A stretch of 64,000 nucleotides of DNA from UBA7985 sp038141425 (GTDB taxonomy: Bacteria; Pseudomonadota; Alphaproteobacteria; UBA7985), in assembly GCA_038141425.1 (NCBI GenBank), contig JAYQIC010000010.1, forward strand, positions 186,001-250,000, given 5' to 3'. The notes under the pieces were generated by a model. The model did not search any database. It was given only the letters and a program-made list of their open reading frames with translations, and was not told the DNA's origin. A program made the position numbers and the translations under genes. Positions 19,100 to 28,296 of this stretch are shown here, one piece after another. Position 1 is the first letter of the stretch; each line of letters begins with the position of its first letter.

Positions 19100-20911
19100 A
19101 TGACCGCACGCGCCGCTGCAACGACCGCGACCACTGCCGCCAAGCCGGCGTCAGCCCCGTCTGAGGCTGCCCAGACGGACGGCCAGACGGACGGCCATAC
19201 CAAGGCGCAGGCAGAGGTTGACGCCCTGCTCCACCGGCTGGATGCGGCCAAAAACAGCTGGGCAAGGACCACAGCGGCAGAACGGGTCGCCCTGCTGCGC
19301 GCGGTGAAAGAGGCGATCATGCCGGTGGCCGAAGACTGGGCTGCCACTGCCAGCCAAAAAAAGCAGATCCCGGCGGGCTCTCCGCTGGAAGGCGAAGAAT
19401 GGCTCTCCGGGCCCTATGCTTTGCTGTCAGCCTGCAACAACTTCATCGCAACCCTCGAGGCCATGGATGGCCGATCGTTGGCCGCCACACTGCCCCGACG
19501 GCGCCTGCGCAACGGCCAGACGGCGGTCAGCGTGTTGCCGCATACGCTCTGGGACCGGCTGCTGCTCTCAGGCATCCGCGCTGAGGTGTGGATGCAGCCG
19601 GGTCTCGACAGCACGGCAATCGACGAACGCGCCGCACAGGCCTACGCCACCCCCGCCAGCGAGCGCGAGGGCCGGGTCGCACTGGTGCTGGGCGCTGGCA
19701 ACATCGCGGCCATCCCGCTGCTCGACACGCTGCAAAAGCTGCTGGTCGAGAACCAGGTCGTGCTGCTCAAGCTCAACCCGGTCAACGACTTCCTGCTACC
19801 GTTCTTCGAAGCTGCCTTCAAACCACTGATCGACCAAGATTTTCTGGCTGTGATACCGGGGGATGCAGCGCTGGGCGCCTGGGCCTGCGAACACGATCTG
19901 GTTGAGGAGATCCACGTCACCGGGGCGGGTTCGACCCACGATGCCATCGTCTGGGGGACGGGCGCAGAAGGCGAGCGACGGCGCAAGGCCGGGACGCCCC
20001 TGAACAGCCGCCGGATTACCTCCGAGCTCGGCGCTGTCTGCCCCACCATCGTCGTGCCGGGGCCATGGAGCGCCGCCGACATCCGATATCAGGCTGAGCA
20101 GATCGCCACCCAGAAGCTGCACAACGGCGGCCACAACTGCGTATCCTGCCAGACCCTGATCATGCCCGAGGGCTGGGATCAGGCGCAGGATCTGCTCGAC
20201 GGTTTCCGGAGCGTGGTTGCCAGCGCCGGAGAGCGCGGCGCCTACTACCCCGGCGCCAAGGACCGGTTGCGGGCTTTCGCCGACCGTGCCGCATCGGGCA
20301 GCGGGGTCGAGCGCCTGCGCCGCGGCGAATCGCAGCAACTGCTGCTGACAACCTTCGACAGCGACGCGGATGGACAGCACGAAGTTTTCGCCCCGGCGAT
20401 GAACATCAAGTGGCTTGAGGGCAGCGATCCCGCAGCCTTCCTCGACGCCGCGATCGACTTCGCCAACGACCGGCTCGAAGGCACGCTCGGCGCCAATATC
20501 GTCATCCATCCGGCCACCCGGCGCGCCATCGGCGAAGCCCGGTTCGAAGAACTGATCGGCAAGCTTGCCTACGGTGAAATTGCCATCAACACGTGGACGG
20601 GGGTCAACTTTCTCGCAGTTGCCCTGCCCTGGGGCGGTTTTCCCGGCACCACGCCCGAGGATGTCGGCTCTGGCATCGGGGTGGTGCACAACACCTTTAT
20701 GCTCGAAGGGGTTGAACGCAGTGTTCTCGAGGCGCCGTGGCGGCCTTTTCCCCGGGGGTTGCTGAGTGGCAGTCTGGCGCTGATGCCCAAGCCGCCGTGG
20801 TTCGTGACCCACCGCCGCGCTGCTGCCATCGGGCGACAGATGACGCGCTTCGCCCACCGGCCATCGCTGTTCAAAATCCCCGCCATTTTTCTGAACGTCC
20901 TGCGCGACTGA
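19100..20911 (+). CDS. Aldehyde dehydrogenase family protein with extended N-terminus
   Basis: A 603-residue member of the ALDH superfamily, longer than the usual 480-500. An Ala/Thr-rich leader (first 40 residues, including repeated DGQTDGHT) precedes the fold. Conserved regions: ALVLGAGNIAAIPLLDTLQK (cofactor), ITSELGAVCPTIVVPG, and NGGHNCVSCQTLIMPEGW with the candidate catalytic Cys. IAINTWTGVNFLAVALPWGG lies near the C-terminus. This atypical branch is sparsely characterised; the substrate cannot be inferred. GGAAATCA upstream serves as a ribosome site. DUF1330 gene follows after 42 bases and is probably co-transcribed. Confidence 0.8.
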   Translation: MTARAAATTATTAAKPASAPSEAAQTDGQTDGHTKAQAEVDALLHRLDAAKNSWARTTAAERVALLRAVKEAIMPVAEDWAATASQKKQIPAGSPLEGEEWLSGPYALLSACNNFIATLEAMDGRSLAATLPRRRLRNGQTAVSVLPHTLWDRLLLSGIRAEVWMQPGLDSTAIDERAAQAYATPASEREGRVALVLGAGNIAAIPLLDTLQKLLVENQVVLLKLNPVNDFLLPFFEAAFKPLIDQDFLAVIPGDAALGAWACEHDLVEEIHVTGAGSTHDAIVWGTGAEGERRRKAGTPLNSRRITSELGAVCPTIVVPGPWSAADIRYQAEQIATQKLHNGGHNCVSCQTLIMPEGWDQAQDLLDGFRSVVASAGERGAYYPGAKDRLRAFADRAASGSGVERLRRGESQQLLLTTFDSDADGQHEVFAPAMNIKWLEGSDPAAFLDAAIDFANDRLEGTLGANIVIHPATRRAIGEARFEELIGKLAYGEIAINTWTGVNFLAVALPWGGFPGTTPEDVGSGIGVVHNTFMLEGVERSVLEAPWRPFPRGLLSGSLALMPKPPWFVTHRRAAAIGRQMTRFAHRPSLFKIPAIFLNVLRD

Positions 20912-20953
20912 CGCGCACGACAGTGTGCTGCCCCCCACGAAGGAGACCTGCCC

Positions 20954-21247
20954 ATGAAGCCCGGCTACCTGCTGCTCGACACCGTGATCGACGACCCTGA
21001 AGCCTACGAAGACTACAAGGCGCAGGTTGTGCCCATCGTCGAATCCTTCGGCGGTGAGTACCTGATCCGGGGTGGCGAAATGTCGGTCGAGCAGGACGAG
21101 CTGTGGCAGCCCAACCGGATCGTGCTGCTGCGCTTTCCCTCGGTCGCGCAGGCGCAGGCCTTTCTTGACAGCGAGGCCTACGCGCCGGTCAAAGCAGTGC
21201 GACTGGCCAATTCCCGTGCGACGGCAATGGTTATCGAAGGCCTGTGA
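20954..21247 (+). CDS. DUF1330 family protein
   Basis: A 97-residue ferredoxin-fold dimer of the DUF1330 family: GYLLLDTVIDDPEAYEDYKA, FGGEYLIRGGEM, PNRIVLLRFPSVAQAQAFLD and AYAPVKAVRLANS are standard segments. AAGGAGA lies eight bases before the ATG. It trails the aldehyde dehydrogenase and ends exactly where the convergent enolase-superfamily gene ends, stop codons abutting. No defined function in the family. Confidence 0.9.
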   Translation: MKPGYLLLDTVIDDPEAYEDYKAQVVPIVESFGGEYLIRGGEMSVEQDELWQPNRIVLLRFPSVAQAQAFLDSEAYAPVKAVRLANSRATAMVIEGL

Positions 21248-22347
21248 TCAGGACGCTTCAGCGATCGGCTGACCCAGCACGTCCCAGTTCGGGGTGGTAC
21301 CCAGCCCCGGGGCTTCAGAGGCGGTCATGAAACCGTCCGCGATCACCGGGCCGCCGCTGGCGATCGATACGGTGGCGTACTCGCTGAACGCCGAAGACTG
21401 AAAGTGCAGCTCGCGCGGGGTCGAATGCGCCAGATGCGCGATGGCGGCGTCGGTCAGCTCCCCGCCCCACGTATCCTCGATGGTCATGATGATTCCAGCT
21501 CGGCACAAACATCGCGCACAACCTTGGTCTTGGTCAGGCCACCAAAGCGGCTGATCTTCAGGTTGACCGCGTCCATGGCCCGATCCTGATGCGCGGTCAG
21601 GACGGTTTGCAGCGACGTCATGCATTCATCGAGAATCATCGGGTGATTTGAAACATCGCGAACCACACGGCAGGCCTCATAGGTCTCGCAGGGCTGCTCG
21701 ATATAGAGCGGCATGTCGTTGACGGCGGAGACCACCCGCACCGCCTCGTGCTGCATCCAACCACAGTTGGCGTCGGCGGCGAGCTTGTTCCCGCTTTCCA
21801 GCACCTCCGTGACCTTACGGATGCGCTCGATATCGAGATCCGCGCCGGCGCCGACCTTCATCTGGAACTGGTTGAAGCCCTGCGCCTGATAGGCCTGCAA
21901 GCGTTCAGCCATGGCGTCCGGGTCGCCGCGCGAGACGACTTTGAACAGGCGCACGCTGTCCTGCACCCGCCCTCCGAGGAGGTTGCAAACCGGCTGGCCG
22001 GTGGCCTTACCCAGCAGGTCCCAGCAGGCAATATCGAGCGCCGACTTGACGTAAGGATGCCCCTTGAGCGCGCGATCCATCACCAGATTGATCGAACCAA
22101 TCTGGCGCGGGTCGAGGCCGATCAGGCTCTCCGCGAGTTTCATGATCCCCGTGCGGGCGCCTTCGGCGTAGGCCGGCAGATAGGCCGGCCCCAGCGGGCA
22201 GATTTCGCCGTAGCCCGTCTGCCCGTCGTCGGTCGTCAGTTCAACGACGGTACTGTCAAAGGCGGCAAAGCTCTGGTTTGACCAGCTGTAGGCGCCTTCT
22301 TTCATCGGCAGCGCAACGGCGTAGAGGGCGATTTTAGTGATCTTCAT
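21248..22347 (-). CDS. Enolase-superfamily (mandelate racemase type) enzyme, possibly 3-hydroxyproline dehydratase or epimerase (frameshifted)
   Basis: About 366 residues. The N-terminal capping domain begins MKITKIALYAVALPMKEGAY; the barrel has QFQMKVGAG (catalytic Lys of a K-x-K-like position), LAADANCGW (metal Asp), IEQPCETY (metal Glu) and ILDECMTS (third metal ligand), then AVNLKISRFGG with a catalytic Lys. A frameshift near 21493, apparently one G lost from a run, is bridged by IIMTIEDTWGGEL. Sequence flavour and the adjacent aconitase X gene suggest the cis-3-hydroxy-L-proline dehydratase / proline-betaine epimerase neighbourhood of the superfamily. That assignment is inference; the superfamily is certain. 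Confidence 0.78.
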
Positions 22348-22484
22348 GGACGGTGCCTTCATACGGAGAAGATGGGGTTTCGTTCTTTACGCACCAAAGC
22401 GCGGGGGTCGGCAATACCTTTCGCCTCGGCCCCGGAACAAGACGGGTGAGATGAGAGCCCGTAAGGTCGGGCGCGAGCCCCCGC

Positions 22485-24231
22485 TCAGGCGGCTGAGCCG
22501 AGCCAGTCCGGCGGCCGCGTAAGTGTCAGGCCGCGAACAGCGGCTTCGATGCAGGCTTCCGAGCCCGCCCAGCCGAACCTCGCGCCCGGAAAGACCGTGG
22601 GCATAGTGGGCGTACTTGCCGGAGTTGGTGAGGATGCTCCGTGCCGCAGGCGGGAACACAGGTTCAGTGATGGAGCACCAGCACAGGTCGGCGACCAGCG
22701 TCACCCCGGCGGCTTCCAGCACGGCGGCGCTGCCCTCCGCCTTGAGCTGCGCGAGCACGTCGCGGGCCAGAGTGATGATCATGGGGGCGGCGTCGCAGGA
22801 CCGCCCGTCGAGCAATCCGGCAACCCGCTGGCACTCATTGAAGGACGCGTGCGGGCTGCCGATGGCCACAAGATCGACGGCCCCCGCTGGCGCAGTTGAG
22901 CGCGCTCCAGGCATCCCGCAGGTCTGCGAAGGCTCAAACTGACTTGCTCTGCGCCTGTCATCGGGGCGAGGTCGACTTCTGGGGTGTGCCCGGCAACGTG
23001 CAGCATGGGCGCGCCGGAGGTCGTGCCGAAAGCGGCACAGATCGCGCGCAGGTCGTCTTCAGACAGCGTCGCCTGCTCAAAACCCGTGATTAGCGGCACA
23101 CAGTCCGGCGCCGCCTTCCCGGCGAGCCAGCCGACCAGCGGCCACAGGCTGTCGTCAGCGACCGGCCACGTCGGCACGTCGAACTGCAACACCCGGGCCG
23201 GACGCCGACCCACGTCCTCGTAGACCCCGGCGCGCGGTGCGCGGCCGGTCATGGCGATGAACAGGTCGAGGTAGTCGGGATGCTTGGTCGTTCGGGCACC
23301 CAGCACCGAGTTGGCGTAGATCACTGCGTTCGATTCCGACCATCCAATCGCCTCCCCCTGAACCGGGCGATCCTCGCGGTGGTAAGGCGCGCAGGTGAAG
23401 GTCGGCTGCGCCCCCATCCGCACGTAGGCTTCAGCGAGGCGACTGGCGCGCTGGCCAAAGTCGTTGGGCACCCCCTGATCCTGCCAGGCTTCACGGTCGA
23501 CTGAGATGGCGTTGATGGTGGTTGGGATCCCCACTCGTGCGCCCATATCGGCCATCGTTTCCGCAAAAATCAGGTTGGCGTCGTGGGCGAGAATACAGCC
23601 GTCGATGTGACCCCGGCTGACGTCGAGCAGCTCGGAGGCACCCTGCGCTGGCAGCCATCTGTGCGATCACCTCCATGGCGACCTGCACGGCGCGGCCCTG
23701 CCCTCCCGCCAAGCGCGCTTGGTCGGCCTCGCTCAGCTGGACCACTTCGGCTCCAAGCCCTTTAACGGCGACTGTCCGTACCTGCCCATCAAGCTCGACC
23801 GCCAATCCGGCGGCGTCGAGCCGTGCCTGCGCCGCCCGAGACAGCGCAGCGTAGTCCGGCGGCGGCAGGAACAGCACTGGAACCGGTCGATCGAACAGTC
23901 GGTTCGCGACCAGCGCCCCGAGGCTCAAGGTCTCCTCAGGCTCCCGGAACACCAGCGCTGCAGGAGCCTTCCCGCCCAGCGCCAAGGCCAGCAGGACGCC
24001 GCTGCCGCTGCACGACCCGCGCGAGGTCGGCATCATCACGATCCGGCCGGAAACGACGGCGGCGCGCTGGGGGTGGTGCGCATCGATGATGGCGCCGGTG
24101 TCCGGGTCAACCCCACCCCAGAAGCTCAACCCTTCATCGCAGGCGAGCACGGGCGCGGTGACCACCGTCTCCGGATCGCCGGTCGAGAGCAGGCGGCGTG
24201 CCTGCCGGGGTTGCTCGTCGCTGCTATGCAA
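22485..24231 (-). CDS. Aconitase X, small and large domains fused (frameshifted)
   Basis: The N-terminal swivel domain (DUF126 type) reads DEGLSFWGGVDPDTGAIID, SGRIVMMPTSRGSCSGSGVL and PAALVFREPEETLSLGALVA. The catalytic domain (DUF521 type) reads MGARVGIPTTINAISVDREA, CAPYHREDRPVQGEAIGWSE, ANSVLGARTTKHPDYLDLF and LLITGFEQATLS-like text, ending near FPPAARSILTNSGKYAHY. At least three frameshifts (near 23520, 22900 and 22560) interrupt it; crossing the last gives a natural end, RPPDWLGSAA. Fused AcnX proteins include cis-3-hydroxy-L-proline dehydratases, giving pyrroline-2-carboxylate. An enolase-family gene follows on the same strand after 137 bases. Confidence 0.8.
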
Positions 24232-24418
24232 GGGCCCTGCCTCGTCGCCATGAACAGAATAGGCGCGCAGCTTAGACGGACCTTCGCTGGAATGTACATG
24301 GGCGCGTGTGCAAGCTCAGAAAGCAGCCCATTGGTGTCCTGTGCGTCCAAACACGCCTTGCCTGCTGCAACCCTGTCTGTGCAGACTACCGGAAATGGCC
24401 GCGCAATGGATGCACCCC

Positions 24419-25191
24419 ATGACCACCACGCCGAAACACGCTGTTCTGTACCGCCGCGTCATCCCCGAACAACACCTGCGTGCACGGGCGCAAGGCGCTG
24501 GCGCTGCTCCAGCGCCGGGGCTACAGGGTCGACGACTGGCCACCTGACCTCGCGCGAGGAAATCGACGCCGCCAAGGTCGAATTCGGCGTTGCAACTTTC
24601 CCGCAGGCCTTTGTCGCGGGCGAGCGGATCGGTGGTTATACCGATTTGCTGGCGCACTTTGGCCGCCCCGTGCCCGACCCCAAGGCCAAGACCTACACGC
24701 CGGTGATCGCGCTCTTCGTCGTCGCTGCTCTTCTGGCCGTTGCGCTCAACCTGATGGCACTGCGCGATACACCTGCCGCGGCGCTGATCCGGATGTCGGA
24801 GCAGTTCATCGCCGGGTCCATGGTCATGCTCGGCCTGCTCAAACTGCGCGATCTGGAGGGCTTTGCCAGCCAGTTTCTGAACTACGACCTGCTGGCCCAG
24901 CGCCGGGTGCGCTATGCCTACCTCTACCCCTTTGCCGAGACGGGAGCCGGCATCCTGATGTTTGCCGGGCTGCTGCCAATGTTGGCGGCGCCGGTAGGGC
25001 TGTTCATCAGCACGATTGGGGGTATTTCAATAATCAAAGCCGTGTATATCGATAAACGAGACCTCAAATGCGCCTGCGTCGGCGGCAATTCAAACGTCCC
25101 ACTCGGGGCGGTGTCGCTGACAGAAAATCTCCTGATGTTCGCTATGGCAGTGTGGATGTTGGTCAAACTGAGTCCAATCGGACTGGTTTGA
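24419..25191 (+). CDS. Glutaredoxin-like domain fused to MauE/DoxX-type membrane domain (frameshifted)
   Basis: The first 80 or so residues are glutaredoxin-like (HAVLYRRV, CVHGRKALALLQRRGYRVDD, FGVATFPQAFVAGERIGGYT), although the usual CxxC is not intact as read. A membrane part with four helices follows: TPVIALFVVAALLAVALNLM, FIAGSMVMLGLLKL, ETGAGILMFAGLLPMLAAPV and LLMFAMAVWMLVKL. DLKCACVGGNSNVPLGAVSL is a MauE-type cysteine segment. Two frameshifts near 24470 and 24540 affect the N-terminal domain, so the start is tentative. It lies 71 bases before mgsA on the same strand; a redox or maturation role for that pathway is possible. Confidence 0.68.
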
Positions 25192-25262
25192 GACCAGTCA
25201 CGCCTCTGCCCGCGATCGCGCAGACACCCGACCGGGACCAACGGAAAGAAAAGAACTGCCTT

Positions 25263-26160
25263 ATGTGTGGAATTGTCGGCCTGTTTCTCAAAGATGACAG
25301 CCTCTCTCCCCGGCTCGGGGGCATGCTATCAGATATGCTGGTGACCATGACCGATCGCGGACCGGACAGCGCCAGGGATCGCCGTCTATGGCGCGGAAAC
25401 CGGCAGTGGCTTCAAGGTCACCGTGCAGGCCGAAGACCCGGCGGCGGCCTTCGCCGGACTGGCCGAGCACCTCAGCGCCGCGACCGGGCAGCCCTGTAGC
25501 CTCGCTGCGAAATCGACCCACGCCGTGATCTCGACCGCTCCTGACAACGCCGCCACGCTGATCAGCCACCTGCGCAAAAGCCATGCTGGCCTGCGGATCA
25601 TGTCCACCGGCGAAGCCATGGAGATTTACAAGGAAGTGGGCCTGCCCCGCGATGTGTCTGCCCGCTTTGAGGTCAGCGCCATGGGGGGCACCCACGGCAT
25701 CGGCCACACGCGGATGGCGACGGAATCCGCCGTAACGACCATGGGTGCGCACCCGTTTTCGACTGGCGCCGATCAGTGCCTTGTGCACAACGGTTCGCTG
25801 TCCAACCACAACAGCCTGCGCCTCAAACTCCGGCGCGAGGGCGTGCGCATCGAAACCGAGAACGACACCGAAGTCGCAGCCGCCTACCTGACCTATCGCA
25901 TGCAGCAGGGGCGCAACCTTGGCGAGGCCCTGGAAGACAGCCTCGACGACCTCGACGGTTTCTTCACTTTCGTCGTGGGGACCAAGAACGGCTTTGGCGT
26001 GCTGCGCGACCCGATCGCCTGCAAGCCTGCCGTCATGGCAGAGACCGACGCCTATGTCGCCTTTGGCTCGGAATACCGGGCGCTGGTGTCCCTGCCCGGG
26101 ATCGACACCGCACGGGTCTGGGAACCCGAACCCGCCAACGTCTACTTCTGGGAGCGCTGA
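25263..26160 (+). CDS. mgsA: Glutamine amidotransferase subunit, GlxB / N-methylglutamate synthase MgsA type (frameshifted)
   Basis: Class II (Ntn) amidotransferase of about 299 residues. It begins MCGIVGLF, so Cys2 is the nucleophile after Met removal; GHTRMATESAVTTMGAHPF and LVHNGSLSNHNSLR are glutamine-site motifs, and NDTEVAAAYLTY follows. A single extra base near 25374 breaks the frame; removing it gives GPDSAGIAVYG, the expected sequence. It is the first of three genes that split the domains of glutamate synthase. In rhizobia the same genes are called glxBCD, in methylotrophs mgsABC (gamma-glutamyl transfer to methylamine); the sequence alone does not decide between them. Confidence 0.83.
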
Positions 26161-26163
26161 ACC

Positions 26164-26862
26164 GTGCCGACGATTGACCTTGCCAAGGACGACCTGCGCG
26201 CCCTGAACCAGCAGCTGCAGACCGCTGCCCGCGCCGCGGCCGACGCCCAGTCCAACGAGACCGAGTGGCGGATCGACAATCCGCGCGGCAGCCACGCCAT
26301 CGCCGTCGGGCTCGACGGCCCCATCGCCGTCACCGTCGGCGGTTCGACCGGCTACTACTGCGCAGGCATGAACAAGGAAGCCAGCATCACCGTCGAAGGC
26401 TCCGCCGGGCCGGGTGTGGCTGAAAATATGATGTCCGGCACCGTGGTGATCGAGGGCGACGCCAGCCAGTACGCTGGCGCGACCGGTCGCGGCGGCCTGC
26501 TGGTGGTCAAGGGCAACGCCGCCTCACGCTGCGGCATTTCGATGAAGGGCATCGATATCGTCGTCCACGGCAATATCGGCCACATGTCAGCCTTTATGGC
26601 GCAGAGCGGCACGCTGGTGGTCTGCGGGGATGCGGGCGACGCGCTGGGAGACTCGCTCTACGAAGCCCGCCTGTTCGTGCGCGGATCGGTCAAGAGCCTC
26701 GGCGCGGATTGCGTCGAAAAGGAAATGCGGGCTGAACATCTGGAACTGCTCGCCGACCTGCTCGAACGCGCCGGTGCCGACGCCCGTCCCGAGGAGTTCA
26801 GGCGCTATGGTTCGGCCCGGCAGCTCTACACCTTCAACATCGATAACGCCTCGTCGTACTGA
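26164..26862 (+). CDS. mgsB: GXGXG-domain protein, GlxC / MgsB type
   Basis: A 232-residue right-handed beta-helix domain equivalent to the C-terminal region of glutamate synthase. Repeating glycine-rich turns run through GSTGYYCAGMNKEASITVEG, MMSGTVVIEGDASQYAGATG and GGLLVVKGNAASRCGISMKG. It starts with GTG three bases after the mgsA stop. Structural partner connecting the amidotransferase and FMN subunits. No frameshift. Alternative name glxC. Confidence 0.87.
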   Translation: MPTIDLAKDDLRALNQQLQTAARAAADAQSNETEWRIDNPRGSHAIAVGLDGPIAVTVGGSTGYYCAGMNKEASITVEGSAGPGVAENMMSGTVVIEGDASQYAGATGRGGLLVVKGNAASRCGISMKGIDIVVHGNIGHMSAFMAQSGTLVVCGDAGDALGDSLYEARLFVRGSVKSLGADCVEKEMRAEHLELLADLLERAGADARPEEFRRYGSARQLYTFNIDNASSY

Positions 26863-26877
26863 GCGGAGACACAGACC

Positions 26878-28209
26878 ATGACCGACAATCCGCACCGCAC
26901 GACGCCCGTTAAATCCTGGACCTTCGACGACCGCACCAACTCGGAAATCCGGCGCGCTGCTGAGACCGGCATCTACGATATTCGTGGTGGCGGGGCCAAG
27001 CGCCGGGTTCCGCACTTCGACGACCTGCTGTTTCTGGGTGCGTCGGTGTCGCGTTACCCGCTGGAGGGCTACCGCGAGACCTGCGCCACCGACGTCAGCC
27101 TTGGCACCCGCCACGCCGCGAACCCGATCAACCTCGCCATTCCGATCACCATCGCCGGGATGAGCTTCGGCGCGCTTTCTGGTACAGCCAAAGAGGCGCT
27201 GGGACGCGGGGCAACGGCGGCCGGGACCTCGACCACCACTGGCGATGGTGGCATGACCGAGGAGGAGCGCGGGCATTCAGACAAGCTGGTCTACCAGTAC
27301 CTGCCCTCACGCTATGGCATGAACCCGGACGATCTGCGCCGCGCAGACGCCATCGAGATTGTTGTGGGTCAGGGCGCCAAACCCGGCGGCGGCGGCATGC
27401 TGCTGGGGCAGAAAATCTCCGACCGCATTGCCGAAATGCGCAATCTGCCCCAGGGCATCGACCAGCGCTCGGCCTGCCGTCATCCGGACTGGACCGGTCC
27501 CGATGACCTCGAGATCAAGATTCTGGAACTGCGCGAAATCACCGGCTGGAAGGTGCCGATTTACGTCAAGGTCGGCGGCGCCCGCCCCTACTTCGACACC
27601 ACGCTGGCGGTGAAGGCCGGCGCAGATGTGGTCATTCTTGACGGTATGCAGGGCGGTACGGCGGCGACACAGGACGTGTTCATCGAGCACGTCGGACAGC
27701 CGACCCTCGCTTGCATCCGCCCTGCCGTGCAGGCGCTGCAGGATCTGGGCCTGCACCGCGACGGCGTGCAGCTGGTGATCTCCGGCGGCATCCGCAGCGG
27801 CGCCGACGTCGCCAAGGCCATTGCGCTGGGGGCGGACGCGGTCTCCATCGGGACTGCCGCGCTGATCGCGCTGGGTGATAATGACCCAAAGTGGGAAGAA
27901 GACTACCAGAAGCTCGGCACCACCGCCGGGGCCTACGACGACTGGCACGAAGGTCAGGACCCGGCCGGGATCAACACCCAGGATCCCGAACTGCAGAAGC
28001 GGCTCGACCCGGTGCTGGGTGGACGCCGGCTTTCGAACTACCTCAAGGTCATGACGCTGGAGGCGCAGACCATCGCGCGCGCCTGCGGCAAGAGCCACCT
28101 GCACAACCTCGAACCCGAGGACCTCTGTGCACTGACCATGGAAGCAGCGGCCATGGCGCAGGTGCCACTGGCCGGAACCGACTGGTACCCGGGAAAGGCT
28201 GGCTTTTGA
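26878..28209 (+). CDS. mgsC: FMN-binding glutamate synthase-like subunit, GlxD / MgsC type
   Basis: A 443-residue intact protein with the glutamate-synthase central barrel: ITIAGMSFGALSGTAKEALG, STTTGDGGMTEEERGH, VGQGAKPGGGGMLLGQKIS, VYVKVGGARPYF-like text, then the FMN phosphate region ISGGIRSGADVAKAIALGAD and SIGTAALIALG. CGKSHLHNLEPEDLCAL near the C-terminus is characteristic. It would carry out the reductive or oxidative half-reaction while MgsA supplies ammonia or the gamma-glutamyl handling. Sixteen bases separate it from mgsB; glnT/gmaS follows after 87 bases. Alternative name glxD. Confidence 0.9.
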   Translation: MTDNPHRTTPVKSWTFDDRTNSEIRRAAETGIYDIRGGGAKRRVPHFDDLLFLGASVSRYPLEGYRETCATDVSLGTRHAANPINLAIPITIAGMSFGALSGTAKEALGRGATAAGTSTTTGDGGMTEEERGHSDKLVYQYLPSRYGMNPDDLRRADAIEIVVGQGAKPGGGGMLLGQKISDRIAEMRNLPQGIDQRSACRHPDWTGPDDLEIKILELREITGWKVPIYVKVGGARPYFDTTLAVKAGADVVILDGMQGGTAATQDVFIEHVGQPTLACIRPAVQALQDLGLHRDGVQLVISGGIRSGADVAKAIALGADAVSIGTAALIALGDNDPKWEEDYQKLGTTAGAYDDWHEGQDPAGINTQDPELQKRLDPVLGGRRLSNYLKVMTLEAQTIARACGKSHLHNLEPEDLCALTMEAAAMAQVPLAGTDWYPGKAGF

Positions 28210-28296
28210 GGGCCGCTGGGCTAGGCTCACCCCAAGACAGACGCGATACAGACACAACCAAAGACCACGACAACCATCAGACTTCCGGAGAGTGAC

